From positions 14,069,401 through 14,133,400 of the forward strand of contig JABAKD010000010.1 of assembly GCA_012845835.1 (NCBI GenBank): a DNA stretch of 64,000 nucleotides, read 5' to 3'. Positions 36,201-46,812 of the stretch are shown here, piece after piece. Position numbers and translations under genes: made by a program. The notes under the pieces were generated by a model, which worked only from the letters and a program-made list of their open reading frames with translations, was not told where the DNA came from and did not search any database. Positions within the stretch are counted from its first letter, which is position 1. Each line of letters starts with the position of its first letter. The stretch is from Undaria pinnatifida. Lineage: Eukaryota; Sar; Phaeophyceae; Laminariales; Alariaceae.

Positions 36201-38320
36201 TATGCTCATCAATGCATATTTCACACTGACGGGGCGGTTTTGGATTCAAGCACCAAAATTGAAAACTGAACGTAGAAGTGTATTACATGGGCAGAGCACA
36301 TGAACATTTACAACTGACTCTCACCGCATCGCTCTCCCCGGGAATGCTGTGCATGGTTTTGCGCCAATGTCGTCCGTCACGGCTCTGAGCCCCACTCCAC
36401 GAACAGGCGCATGATCGGTGCGCGTGGTGGCCTTCACGCCCACCGCGCAACGTCCTAAAAGAGTGGTAGGGAACAGCATCACCAGTCACACGTCAGCAGG
36501 CAGAAATAGTCTGGACGCCATTACGCCAATACTGTACATCTGAGGAGGGGAAGAACGTGAAAGGATGTGAGGTATGGGATGGAAACAAGTTCAAGAGATG
36601 AACGTCCACGGTAGAACGTGACGCATCACACGCCTTGCGGTGCACGTTGCTCAAGCCTGAACGAGACATGGACGAATCGTCCCTTCGCGCCATCTACTCG
36701 ACAACCAGTCAACCTCACCTTAACGTGGCGGAATCCTTTCCCCTTGTCCGCGTTTCTCACTCCTGCCAAAGGCCGTATTGTGCTCCCGATGGATGCTTCG
36801 GCGTTGAGGATCCCATCAATCTATGAGCATTTTTTTTCAAGAAGCAAGGGCGAAGAGAGAAACGGTGCTGTACAGATGCTGCTGACTCCTATCTTGGATG
36901 ACTCGAGGTTCCTACCAACCAGAGTACAGTACCTGTGCACTTAACAACCTGTGTACTTGGACAATCTGTGTAAGTGTACGTAAGTATACGGCGACAGTTG
37001 CTCGGCGATACGAACAGCAGGACACCGTAAACAACAGCAACAACATCCTCAACAGCTAGCGGAACCGACACAGCTACTACTGATACTGTACAGCATAAAC
37101 CCCAGCTTTTGCAGCGGCTACTGCTGCTTCATGTGACAGTTGCTGTTGCCATGCCTATCACTGCCGCTGTTATTCCACACCTGGGAAAACAGTATATCGA
37201 CTACGTGCGCGGTGTGCATGTTGTCCGGCAATACGGTACGTGCGTTGGGGAGCCGCGGGCAGCAGCAGCAGTAGCCGTAGAAGAAGGACAGCAGCAGCAG
37301 TAGCAGTAGCAGCAGCAGCAGCAGCAGTAGCAGCAGCAGCAGCAGAGGTCTAAAATAGTAATTGACACAGCTTCTATCACTCTATACATGTAGCAACCCA
37401 GTTGCCGCTGCTGCCGCTGTAACGCGTTGCTGTTGATGGTGAACCTTTTTCCGCCAATGTCCTCCACATGTGACTACGCGATGACTGTGCTCAACGCGTG
37501 CAATAATAGGATGCCGCAGACAGCAGCCGCGACCGCCGCAGCAGCCGCTCAAAGCAATGTGCATTACCTCTACCACTGTACAGTAGCAACCCCAGCAGTC
37601 TATTACCCTCTGCGGTGTACCTAGTACTGTTACCGCCGCTGTCCGCGGCCTATTGTTGTTGCAACACAGCAGTTAGTTGGTAGCTGCTGTTTCGTGCACT
37701 GGTTGTATCCGTGCGCTATGTATTCGTGCAATGGAGCGTACGAAGACACCGCCTACAAACCTGACTAGAATCTAGTCAAACGAAGCCTACGAGACAACGA
37801 TACACAACCAATCAAGCGCATGAAAGTACCAGCGAAAGCATCACCCTTCTACTCACGATATTGCTGCATATTGCTGGCCTTGCTGCTGCGCGTACGGCAC
37901 GGAAAACAGACTCGCCCGGTCAGGTCAAGGCTCCAGTGTCGCTCCAACTAGACCCGATCTGTATCGCTTTTTTGGCGGTGGTGGTTGTCGACGCAGGGGG
38001 CCATCCTCACCGAAAACGTTGGCTTATTAGGGTCTACCGGTATGTGCACGGTGATCCCCAGCTCATGACATTCCAGGAATGTGTGTAGAAGGGCATTCGA
38101 GCTTCTAAAATGTGGGTAGTGTTCGAGTGGGGAGCGTGCAGAGCAGTTTGAATTGCGGCGCGATGCAAAGCAAATGCAAAGCAGAATAGAGCCTTTTGAT
38201 TGGTCAATGCAAAGCAAAATGGGGTTTCGATACAATGGGTGCATTACGATGCAAAGCAAATAAAGCTCTATGATTGGTCAATGCAAAGCAGATCTGGCCC
38301 GCTGCGTTCAAGACTCGCCT
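33270..38320. mobile_element. 5051-bp insertion with 8-bp direct repeats, family unknown
   Basis: The left outer arm (ending 33269) and left inner arm (starting 38329) are contiguous in the right-hand copy, so this block was inserted at, or lost from, one exact point. The flanks are a perfect 8-bp repeat gcagaaca (33262-33269 and 38321-38328). Block ends read ggcaaatttggg... and ...gactcgcct. An 8-bp duplication fits hAT or P-like DNA transposons, but I see no long TIR and no transposase. Contents: a gcgggc/gcccg hairpin near 33315-33335, CAG-rich tracts (37260-37345), repeated atgcaaagca words (38161-38292) and short open frames (up to about 150 codons) that I do not recognise. It may be a deleted element or carry captured sequence. 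Confidence 0.75.
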
Positions 38321-38447
38321 GCAGAACAAGCGTACGATTATTTTTTTTCCATCCCACTTTGATTTCCTATACTATTTCCAAGTTGTTTGTCAAAGTAGGA
38401 AGGAAGACGCAGGAGGTATCTTCCGAGAACGACGTCGTACAACATGA

Positions 38448-38487
38448 CCATACTTATGCCTAGTCTAGTAAAGGCATAAGTATGGTG
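38448..38487. repeat. short hairpin in left arm
   Basis: catacttatgcct and its complement aggcataagtatg are separated by a short spacer, forming a stem. The mirrored copy near 47930-47960 has one change. It lies next to the inner edge of the ~300-bp tandem units. Confidence 0.8.
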
Positions 38488-39592
38488 GAGCTATGTATGC
38501 CGTGTTCGGTAGGGAGTCATGATATCTCGTTATTATACCAGAAATAGTATTGCTTTCGTCAAAAACACGTTAAAAGTAGGTCAAGGTATCAAAATACTGT
38601 CGTACTTCTTTGTTGACTCACGTACTCACTTTGTTGTTCCAGGGTTGCCGTGACCGAAGGTGCCCTTAAATTTGATATCAGCATTCAACAGCAGGAGCAG
38701 CAGTAGTAGCGTGTGCCTCGTTAATTAATGTCTTGAATTAGTATGAATTAATTGAATCCCCCCCCCCCCCAACTCGTGTTCATTAGATTTCACCACCCCC
38801 CCTTTATCGTGTGTATATACCACTGTACTATCAATATTTAATACCTGGCACCTGGTAGTCCTTTGCAAACACCTGTACTGGTACTACCGCAACATAAAAC
38901 TTGCGCAGCACTATATCAGTGCTCTACCTGGTGCTGCTGTACGTCTGTAAAAGCATGACGTACGACCATATACATCTTGTTCGCACCATGCAAGACACTA
39001 TCTTATCCGTCCTGTATTCCATGCCTGCCCCCCGTTACAACGACCAGCCACACTGTGCCGGAGGTCGACGGGGCTGGTGATTCCTACGATATTGACGTGG
39101 AAGCTGACACCAACCCACACAAGGTAAGGCCCAAGAACATACTCAGTCCGAGAAGCAATTGGAACTGTGCGCATTTTTTGGGGACGAACAGCTTGGATTT
39201 GGAGCCAGGGTAACGTTTTCGTGTACTACTGTAGGCGATATACCAAGAAGCGAAAAAATAGTGGTACTACTCAAGATGGAGATGTAGGTGTTGCACATCA
39301 ATAATGTAGTGTCGATGCCTATGATACTCCGTTGTTTGTATTATTTATCTTTGTAGTTACGGTTGTGGTGTGCATCTCACGCTACAGTAATTGTGTGTTT
39401 TTCACATCATACGGTATCGTTATTGTATTCTTTCAGGCGTCTATGGCGTTGAGAAGGCAAGCGCATAAGTTAAGCTGTTGTTTGCTTCTGCTCACAGGTC
39501 AAGCCCCAGGCCCGGTTGCGCCCGACGAATGACCCGGAGGCGACGACTGGGCGGCATCCACACGGAGCTCGGAGACGGCGTCCGGTGGTGGA

Positions 39593-41155
39593 ATGCGTCG
39601 TCGTCGGTCTGATCGGAGTGACCGCCCGCCTTCGACGCCGGCGCAGCCTTCAAAGAGGTCAAAGAGTAGGCAGGGCACGGCTGGGTGTAGTCGTTTGGTC
39701 TGCGGTGATGAAGGCCCGTCGGAGGCGCGGGTGTGCTCCGCGTGCAACGAGCCTGCTACCATGACGGCTCTTGGTCCTCGCTGGAATCACTTCAAGCCAG
39801 ACGAGCAAGTGGAAGACCTGCTTGAAGCTTGGAAGGAGTGGTCTTCTCAACCGGGCGTGGTACGCACGGACGTGAAAGCAGGATTTGCTCCCACGCGGGA
39901 CTGCTGCTTTTGCAATAGGGGGACTTGCTTCTTGAAACAGGCGCGGAAGTGGCAGTTGCGGCCGGCAGAGGAAGCGAAGAAACACATATGTGGGGTGTGT
40001 GAAGCGACCAAGAGCCTGGCATGGAGGTCTCCGGGTGTATTTTTGATGCAGTTCGCTCGATATTTCACGTCGAGCCACGCCAAACGCAGCCGTCTGTACG
40101 ACTCAGGCGGCACGTTGGATGGGGGAAGTTGGTTGTGCCAGGTGTGTTACTTTGACGGCTACAGGAATGCGCCAACGTTTTTCCCCAAAGACAAGTCCAC
40201 GGTGGAAAGATACGTGAACTACCTCGAGCTAGACAGCACCCCACCGAGTAAGGACACACTCGCGTTTGCAGAGCAGGAGGTACTACTCTATTCCTTGAGG
40301 AGTCTGAACGACGGTGAGCTTGTGTACTTGGCGGACGCAGCGAACGTCATGCGACACGCGCGGAAGAGGGCGGGCGTCAAGAGTCTGAACGAGGAGTCAC
40401 TGAGGTCAAAGGTGATTGGCATGTTCAGAGATTTGGCACACTGTGTTGTGGGTGTGGATCTTCACAGCTTCGACGGCGGCCAGGTTGGAGACGAGGACAA
40501 GCGCGTAACGGCCCATTACCTCATGCCCTCAAAGTTCAGTCCACTGTACGTCGCACGTCTACACCGAGGCGTTCGCCGGCTGGAACAGGAAAGAGAAGCC
40601 CGAAGTTCTACAGAAGGTGGTGTGGGTGGAGATGGCGAGCAGGCATCGGCAGGAACGGGAGCAGAGGGGGAATGCATGGAACCCAAGGAGTTGGCGCGCA
40701 AAGCCGGTAAAATGTTGCGTGATGACATCGAGAAGTGGACGCCGTGGCGCAACAGCGGACGTTTTCGTCACACGGCACAAGACCTGAACATCCGCATCCA
40801 ACCTCCGGCGGCGTACATTCGGGATTTCTTCCCTCCCAGATTCGCCATCTTCCTCGCGGCATTATGCAATGTGGATTTTCTGCTGGGGGAGGGAATGGAG
40901 GGGGGCTCCACCCACACTCCGCGGGCGATGATGCGCGGTGTTGTGTTCGTCTACATGGTAGGAACCATGCTCGGGAGGTTCGTCATCGGACAATGTTTCG
41001 TGCCTCCCCACTTCCTCAAGGTTTCGCAGGCTCTGAAACAGCGCGGAGTGGAATGTCGTCCGATGGGATTTCTCGCGGCTCTTGGCATATGTGCGTCTGA
41101 CGCGGTGCGGTGGAAGCGGGAAGAACACCTGCAGAGAGGAACGATAGAGACCTGA
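39593..41155 (+). CDS. transposon protein, Cys-rich N-terminal block (left arm)
   Basis: A 520-residue open frame. The basic N-terminus (RRRRSDRSDR, SKRSKSRQ) is followed by clustered cysteines in CxxC pairs (VCSACNEPA, DCCFCNRGTC, HICGVCEATKS, WLCQVCYFDG), probably zinc-binding. It continues with PPRFAIFLAALCNVDFLLG and RFVIGQCFVP. The 41110-41961 frame overlaps its last 46 nt, so one protein could be made through splicing or frameshift. A possible upstream exon (about 38977-39123) ends DSYDIDVEADTNPHK at a good GTAAGG donor, with an acceptor at 39497. That join leads into a different frame, so the true start is unresolved. Probably an element-encoded transposase or DNA-binding module; the family is not firmly recognised. 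Confidence 0.7.
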   Translation: MRRRRSDRSDRPPSTPAQPSKRSKSRQGTAGCSRLVCGDEGPSEARVCSACNEPATMTALGPRWNHFKPDEQVEDLLEAWKEWSSQPGVVRTDVKAGFAPTRDCCFCNRGTCFLKQARKWQLRPAEEAKKHICGVCEATKSLAWRSPGVFLMQFARYFTSSHAKRSRLYDSGGTLDGGSWLCQVCYFDGYRNAPTFFPKDKSTVERYVNYLELDSTPPSKDTLAFAEQEVLLYSLRSLNDGELVYLADAANVMRHARKRAGVKSLNEESLRSKVIGMFRDLAHCVVGVDLHSFDGGQVGDEDKRVTAHYLMPSKFSPLYVARLHRGVRRLEQEREARSSTEGGVGGDGEQASAGTGAEGECMEPKELARKAGKMLRDDIEKWTPWRNSGRFRHTAQDLNIRIQPPAAYIRDFFPPRFAIFLAALCNVDFLLGEGMEGGSTHTPRAMMRGVVFVYMVGTMLGRFVIGQCFVPPHFLKVSQALKQRGVECRPMGFLAALGICASDAVRWKREEHLQRGTIET

Positions 41156-41961
41156 TGACGAACAACACACAAATTCAACTCGCGCTGGCGTTTGACAACA
41201 ACGACGCCGACGCAACGCAGAGATTTCAGAGCGCAATCCACAACGCCATGATAGGTGCGACCGGCCACGAACAACTGAAGGCGTCGGACGAACCATTGGT
41301 GCTTGGGCCGGAGGAGGATTGGCTACCGAAGGAGGAGTTGGAGCTCGAAATGCTGCTGAAAGGGAGGCACCCGGAAGCCCATGACAAGACGATCAAGGAC
41401 TGGATGGACGTGATACACACGATAGTCGCTGGTAGTCACGTTTACCTGGATGCCGTGGGGGAGGACCGATCTTGCCTGGAAGCCAAACTGCGGGAGGTTG
41501 TGCCGACGGCGCCCGTGCAAGTGAGGTCGAAGAATTTATTCGTTCAACCTGGGTCCACTAAGAACCAAGAGGACAACGAGGCTGCGCTGGCGAGGATCCA
41601 AGTAATCTGCAACGCTGATATCGAGTGGGTGACTGATCCGGACACTGGTGACCTAATCTCTGAGATCATACGTCGGGTGTTGGTGGAGGGAGACCAGGAG
41701 ACCTTTGGTTGGATGGTCGACACGAAGCGCGGAAACCCCGAGAAGTCCAAGTGGTTGCTACCTCATCCAGGAGGGTGGCACATCTTGATGCACTTCGTCA
41801 AGGCGCTGAATTCGCGGTACTATGGCGCTGGGGTTGAGAGAGTCGCCGAAGCGCTGGGGGGTGACGACAGACATGCTGCTGCAGCTAACAATTGCCGTCG
41901 GGGCCATCAGTTTTTGGCAGTGACATACGAGTCCCTGTGGCGGGTCATCATCGCACTATAG
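41110..41961 (+). CDS. transposon protein, GDQ/GGWH block (left arm)
   Basis: A 283-residue frame, probably coding from about MTNNTQIQLA. Residues 192-199 read VEGDQETF, 220-224 PGGWH, and 236-241 RYYGAG. It ends RRGHQFLAVTYESLWRVIIAL before TAG. The order GDQ-xTF, then P-G-x-W-H, then a helical stretch, recalls DUF6589-like proteins encoded by eukaryotic DNA transposons, where these residues may belong to an RNase-H-like nuclease core (inference). The stop lies 80 bp before a 127-bp perfect palindrome, after which the probable continuation resumes at 42106. The gene is therefore either spliced or disrupted. Confidence 0.65.
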   Translation: MEAGRTPAERNDRDLMTNNTQIQLALAFDNNDADATQRFQSAIHNAMIGATGHEQLKASDEPLVLGPEEDWLPKEELELEMLLKGRHPEAHDKTIKDWMDVIHTIVAGSHVYLDAVGEDRSCLEAKLREVVPTAPVQVRSKNLFVQPGSTKNQEDNEAALARIQVICNADIEWVTDPDTGDLISEIIRRVLVEGDQETFGWMVDTKRGNPEKSKWLLPHPGGWHILMHFVKALNSRYYGAGVERVAEALGGDDRHAAAANNCRRGHQFLAVTYESLWRVIIAL

Positions 41962-42041
41962 TTGGAGGAAACCAACAAGGAGGAAACGGCGTCACACACC
42001 GAGGGGGGGCAGGTGGTCACCGAGGGGGGGCAGGTGGACAT

Positions 42042-42168
42042 CAAAAGCTCAACGTCTTGTGCTTACTTGCTCGGTCCTTAAGCCAGGGAATGACACCCTC
42101 ACTCGGAGTGAGGGTGTCATTCCCTGGCTTAAGGACCGAGCAAGTAAGCACAAGACGTTGAGCTTTTG
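42042..42168. repeat. 127-bp perfect palindrome inside the element
   Basis: Arms of 63 bp around a single central base at 42105 (cactc-g-gagtg). The right half is in frame with the following coding block (IPWLKDRASKHKTLSF); the left half is its inverted duplicate. Two 20-bp-class direct repeats (ggtcaccgaggggggg) precede it. Mirrored at 44298-44424. Confidence 0.95.
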
Positions 42169-43224
42169 GACTCAATTTTTGCTGGAGGATTATCCGGCTT
42201 ACCTCGCGTATCGGGTGGGCGGTCGCTCGGGAAACTACGAGCTCTGCGTGGCAGCGCTGCGCGTGTTGGCGCCCATCTTCACGGCTGCGGGCAAGACTAA
42301 CTATCAGCACCTGGCGATGGAGCATCTTACGAACCTGGCAAGGATGACGGATGAGGACAGGAAAACGATCGGCACGGTGTTCACCTCCTCGTACAGCGGC
42401 AAGGACTTCTCGCGTGTCTTCCTCGACGAATTCCAAGAAATGGCGAACAAGGACGTCAAGGGCGCACTGGGGAGGATAACGCAGGCGTTCATGGCAAAGC
42501 TGGCTACTATCTGCGAGAGTAGGGGAAAGGCCGTGCGGGAGTTTGACGAGCACCTGAGTCCGGACTTCAAGGAGCGCGACGTCGTACCCGGCATCATCAG
42601 AGACAGAGCAGGTGGGGTGGCGAAGGTTGTTCCCTGGTTGAAGCAATCCCCTGCTTTCTCCCCTGAAGGTGCCGATAGATTGATGTCGCTGGGTGGCGCG
42701 GTGGTCACGAAGGCGGACGAGGATCTCATGCTCGATTGCGGCGCCATTAGCAAGACCTGGTGGTGTGAAACGCTCACGCACCACGTCTCGGGGAAGGAAG
42801 GTGGCAAGGCTGTTGGCAGGAGGAAACTACCCACGTTTCCCGCGCGAAACGAATCCACCCGTGCGACGGTACCACCGAAGAGGAAGAGGACGCAGAGGAA
42901 GGAGCTGAAGGACATGACCGTTCAGAACGCGCAGTGGTGGGGGGTCATAAAAGCCGTGGTGGATAGGCTGGCGGCTGGCGCGGAGGTTGGGATCACCGCA
43001 ATAAAGCAGGGAATCGGTGCGGTCCTGCCTATGGCGTTATCGCATGCCGGGGACGGCGGAGCCCGTGTCGCCAAGAAGTCGGAAGGGCTGAACAATTTCG
43101 TGAAGAAGTTTTGCCCCGACGCCTACCAAACGAGCCGGTTTTACCCGGTTGAAGGCACGGCGGTCGATATGGCGACGGAGCTTCACAGACCACCTTCCAA
43201 GGCGACTCTGGCGAACGGACCACG
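42106..43224 (+). CDS. transposon protein, C-terminal block (left arm)
   Basis: Open frame entering from the palindrome and continuing to the centre of the giant inverted repeat. Motifs: FWTQFLLEDYPAYLAYR, GRSGNYELCVAALRVLAPIF, NYQHLAMEHL, VFLDEFQEMANKDVKGAL, and a basic PPKRKRTQRKELKD that may be a nuclear localisation signal. The series RxGNxEL, NYxxL, LDE..EM..NKD is shared with large uncharacterised transposon-type proteins of algae and animals. The frame stays open past the 17-bp spacer to 43429, but beyond 43224 it reads the antisense of itself and has no meaning. The true C-terminus is therefore missing or ends near the centre. Confidence 0.65.
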
Positions 43225-43241
43225 TTCGCTCCACGACCGCC
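43225..43241. other. 17-bp spacer at the palindrome centre
   Basis: Non-palindromic loop between cggaccacg and cgtggtccg. A transcript crossing it would fold into a hairpin with an almost unbroken stem of about 4.8 kb. Confidence 0.95.
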
Positions 43242-44360
43242 CGTGGTCCGTTCGCCAGAGTCGCCTTAGAAGGTGGTCTGTGAAGCTCCGTCGCCATATC
43301 GACCGCCGTGCCTTCAACCGGGTAAAACCGGCTCGTTTGGTAGGCGTCGGGGCAAAACTTCTTCACGAAATTGTTCAGCCCTTCCGACTTCTTGGCGACA
43401 CGGGCTCCGCCGTCCCCGGCATGCGATAACGCCATAGGCAGGACCGCACCGATTCCCTGCTTTATTGCGGTGATCCCAACCTCCGCGCCAGCCGCCAGCC
43501 TATCCACCACGGCTTTTATGACCCCCCACCACTGCGCGTTCTGAACGGTCATGTCCTTCAGCTCCTTCCTCTGCGTCCTCTTCCTCTTCGGTGGTACCGT
43601 CGCACGGGTGGATTCGTTTCGCGCGGGAAACGTGGGTAGTTTCCTCCTGCCAACAGCCTTGCCACCTTCCTTCCCCGAGACGTGGTGCGTGAGCGTTTCA
43701 CACCACCAGGTCTTGCTAATGGCGCCGCAATCGAGCATGAGATCCTCGTCCGCCTTCGTGACCACCGCGCCACCCAGCGACATCAATCTATCGGCACCTT
43801 CAGGGGAGAAAGCAGGGGATTGCTTCAACCAGGGAACAACCTTCGCCACCCCACCTGCTCTGTCTCTGATGATGCCGGGTACGACGTCGCGCTCCTTGAA
43901 GTCCGGACTCAGGTGCTCGTCAAACTCCCGCACGGCCTTTCCCCTACTCTCGCAGATAGTAGCCAGCTTTGCCATGAACGCCTGCGTTATCCTCCCCAGT
44001 GCGCCCTTGACGTCCTTGTTCGCCATTTCTTGGAATTCGTCGAGGAAGACACGCGAGAAGTCCTTGCCGCTGTACGAGGAGGTGAACACCGTGCCGATCG
44101 TTTTCCTGTCCTCATCCGTCATCCTTGCCAGGTTCGTAAGATGCTCCATCGCCAGGTGCTGATAGTTAGTCTTGCCCGCAGCCGTGAAGATGGGCGCCAA
44201 CACGCGCAGCGCTGCCACGCAGAGCTCGTAGTTTCCCGAGCGACCGCCCACCCGATACGCGAGGTAAGCCGGATAATCCTCCAGCAAAAATTGAGTCCAA
44301 AAGCTCAACGTCTTGTGCTTACTTGCTCGGTCCTTAAGCCAGGGAATGACACCCTCACTC
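43242..44360 (-). CDS. transposon protein, C-terminal block (right arm)
   Basis: Mirror copy of 42106-43224, with the same FWTQF, RSGNYEL and DEFQEMANKD motifs. Preceded by the mirrored 127-bp palindrome (44298-44424). Confidence 0.6.
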
Positions 44361-44424
44361 CGAGTGAGGGTGTCATTCCCTGGCTTAAGGACCGAGCAAG
44401 TAAGCACAAGACGTTGAGCTTTTG
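44298..44424. repeat. 127-bp perfect palindrome, right-arm copy
   Basis: Mirror of 42042-42168 with the complementary central base, so the small palindrome existed before the large duplication. Confidence 0.95.
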
Positions 44425-44504
44425 ATGTCCACCTGCCCCCCCTCGGTGACCACCTGCCCCCCCTCGGTGTGTGACGCCGTTTCCTCCTTGTTGGTTTCCT
44501 CCAA

Positions 44505-45356
44505 CTATAGTGCGATGATGACCCGCCACAGGGACTCGTATGTCACTGCCAAAAACTGATGGCCCCGACGGCAATTGTTAGCTGCAGCAGCATGTCTGTC
44601 GTCACCCCCCAGCGCTTCGGCGACTCTCTCAACCCCAGCGCCATAGTACCGCGAATTCAGCGCCTTGACGAAGTGCATCAAGATGTGCCACCCTCCTGGA
44701 TGAGGTAGCAACCACTTGGACTTCTCGGGGTTTCCGCGCTTCGTGTCGACCATCCAACCAAAGGTCTCCTGGTCTCCCTCCACCAACACCCGACGTATGA
44801 TCTCAGAGATTAGGTCACCAGTGTCCGGATCAGTCACCCACTCGATATCAGCGTTGCAGATTACTTGGATCCTCGCCAGCGCAGCCTCGTTGTCCTCTTG
44901 GTTCTTAGTGGACCCAGGTTGAACGAATAAATTCTTCGACCTCACTTGCACGGGCGCCGTCGGCACAACCTCCCGCAGTTTGGCTTCCAGGCAAGATCGG
45001 TCCTCCCCCACGGCATCCAGGTAAACGTGACTACCAGCGACTATCGTGTGTATCACGTCCATCCAGTCCTTGATCGTCTTGTCATGGGCTTCCGGGTGCC
45101 TCCCTTTCAGCAGCATTTCGAGCTCCAACTCCTCCTTCGGTAGCCAATCCTCCTCCGGCCCAAGCACCAATGGTTCGTCCGACGCCTTCAGTTGTTCGTG
45201 GCCGGTCGCACCTATCATGGCGTTGTGGATTGCGCTCTGAAATCTCTGCGTTGCGTCGGCGTCGTTGTTGTCAAACGCCAGCGCGAGTTGAATTTGTGTG
45301 TTGTTCGTCATCAGGTCTCTATCGTTCCTCTCTGCAGGTGTTCTTCCCGCTTCCAC
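44505..45356 (-). CDS. transposon protein, GDQ/GGWH block (right arm)
   Basis: Mirror copy of 41110-41961 with an identical 283-residue reading, including VEGDQETF and PGGWH and the same terminal stop. Confidence 0.6.
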   Translation of the reverse strand: MEAGRTPAERNDRDLMTNNTQIQLALAFDNNDADATQRFQSAIHNAMIGATGHEQLKASDEPLVLGPEEDWLPKEELELEMLLKGRHPEAHDKTIKDWMDVIHTIVAGSHVYLDAVGEDRSCLEAKLREVVPTAPVQVRSKNLFVQPGSTKNQEDNEAALARIQVICNADIEWVTDPDTGDLISEIIRRVLVEGDQETFGWMVDTKRGNPEKSKWLLPHPGGWHILMHFVKALNSRYYGAGVERVAEALGGDDRHAAAANNCRRGHQFLAVTYESLWRVIIAL

Positions 45357-46812
45357 CGCACCGCGTCAGACGCACATATGCCAAGAGCCGCGAGAAATCC
45401 CATCGGACGACATTCCACTCCGCGCTGTTTCAGAGCCTGCGAAACCTTGAGGAAGTGGGGAGGCACGAAACATTGTCCGATGACGAACCTCCCGAGCATG
45501 GTTCCTACCATGTAGACGAACACAACACCGCGCATCATCGCCCGCGGAGTGTGGGTGGAGCCCCCCTCCATTCCCTCCCCCAGCAGAAAATCCACATTGC
45601 ATAATGCCGCGAGGAAGATGGCGAATCTGGGAGGGAAGAAATCCCGAATGTACGCCGCCGGAGGTTGGATGCGGATGTTCAGGTCTTGTGCCGTGTGACG
45701 AAAACGTCCGCTGTTGCGCCACGGCGTCCACTTCTCGATGTCATCACGCAACATTTTACCGGCTTTGCGCGCCAACTCCTTGGGTTCCATGCATTCCCCC
45801 TCTGCTCCCGTTCCTGCCATTCCAGCCGGCGAACGCCTCGGTGTAGACGTGCGACGTACAGTGGACTGAACTTTGAGGGCATGAGGTAATGGGCCGTTAC
45901 GCGCTTGTCCTCGTCTCCAACCTGGCCGCCGTCGAAGCTGTGAAGATCCACACCCACAACACAGTGTGCCAAATCTCTGAACATGCCAATCACCTTTGAC
46001 CTCAGTGACTCCTCGTTCAGACTCTTGACGCCCGCCCTCTTCCGCGCGTGTCGCATGACGTTCGCTGCGTCCGCCAAGTACACAAGCTCACCGTCGTTCA
46101 GACTCCTCAAGGAATAGAGTAGTACCTCCTGCTCTGCAAACGCGAGTGTGTCCTTACTCGGTGGGGTGCTGTCTAGCTCGAGGTAGTTCACGTATCTTTC
46201 CACCGTGGACTTGTCTTTGGGGAAAAACGTTGGCGCATTCCTGTAGCCGTCAAAGTAACACACCTGGCACAACCAACTTCCCCCATCCAACGTGCCGCCT
46301 GAGTCGTACAGACGGCTGCGTTTGGCGTGGCTCGACGTGAAATATCGAGCGAACTGCATCAAAAATACACCCGGAGACCTCCATGCCAGGCTCTTGGTCG
46401 CTTCACACACCCCACATATGTGTTTCTTCGCTTCCTCTGCCGGCCGCAACTGCCACTTCCGCGCCTGTTTCAAGAAGCAAGTCCCCCTATTGCAAAAGCA
46501 GCAGTCCCGCGTGGGAGCAAATCCTGCTTTCACGTCCGTGCGTACCACGCCCGGTTGAGAAGACCACTCCTTCCAAGCTTCAAGCAGGTCTTCCACTTGC
46601 TCGTCTGGCTTGAAGTGATTCCAGCGAGGACCAAGAGCCGTCATGGTAGCAGGCTCGTTGCACGCGGAGCACACCCGCGCCTCCGACGGGCCTTCATCAC
46701 CGCAGACCAAACGACTACACCCAGCCGTGCCCTGCCTACTCTTTGACCTCTTTGAAGGCTGCGCCGGCGTCGAAGGCGGGCGGTCACTCCGATCAGACCG
46801 ACGACGACGCAT
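45311..46812 (-). pseudogene. transposon N-terminal block, frameshifted by 61-bp deletion (right arm)
   Basis: Mirror of 39593-41155, but 61 bp are missing after ...GVRRLE. The first frame runs 377 codons and then goes out of frame, ending near 45679; the rest of the protein survives in another frame (45820-45311, starting within GTGAEGECMEPKEL). The deleted segment encodes an acidic, Gly/Ser-rich linker. At DNA level it is bounded by similar gg-aa-caggaa / ggcaggaa words, suggesting replication slippage or end-joining. This copy cannot make the full protein. Confidence 0.85.

Larger units (their letters stand above)
38329..43224. repeat. left inner arm of the giant palindrome
   Basis: Inverted near-identical copy of 43242-48076; the two arms are separated by 17 bp (43225-43241). 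I found only a few single-base differences in 4.9 kb (for example near 38477, 38914 and 43196) and one 61-bp indel (present at about 40590-40650, absent from the right arm). It carries the transposon reading frames at 39593-43224, pointing toward the centre. Confidence 0.97.

Noticed and set aside
42041..42784. 247-codon antisense frame in the transposon (and its mirror at 43682-44425)
   Set aside because: Shadow of the sense coding block; its last part is sense-like only because of the 127-bp palindrome.
43225..43429. C-terminal extension of the left-arm transposon frame past the palindrome centre
   Set aside because: Beyond 43224 it reads the antisense strand of its own gene; it is open only by chance.
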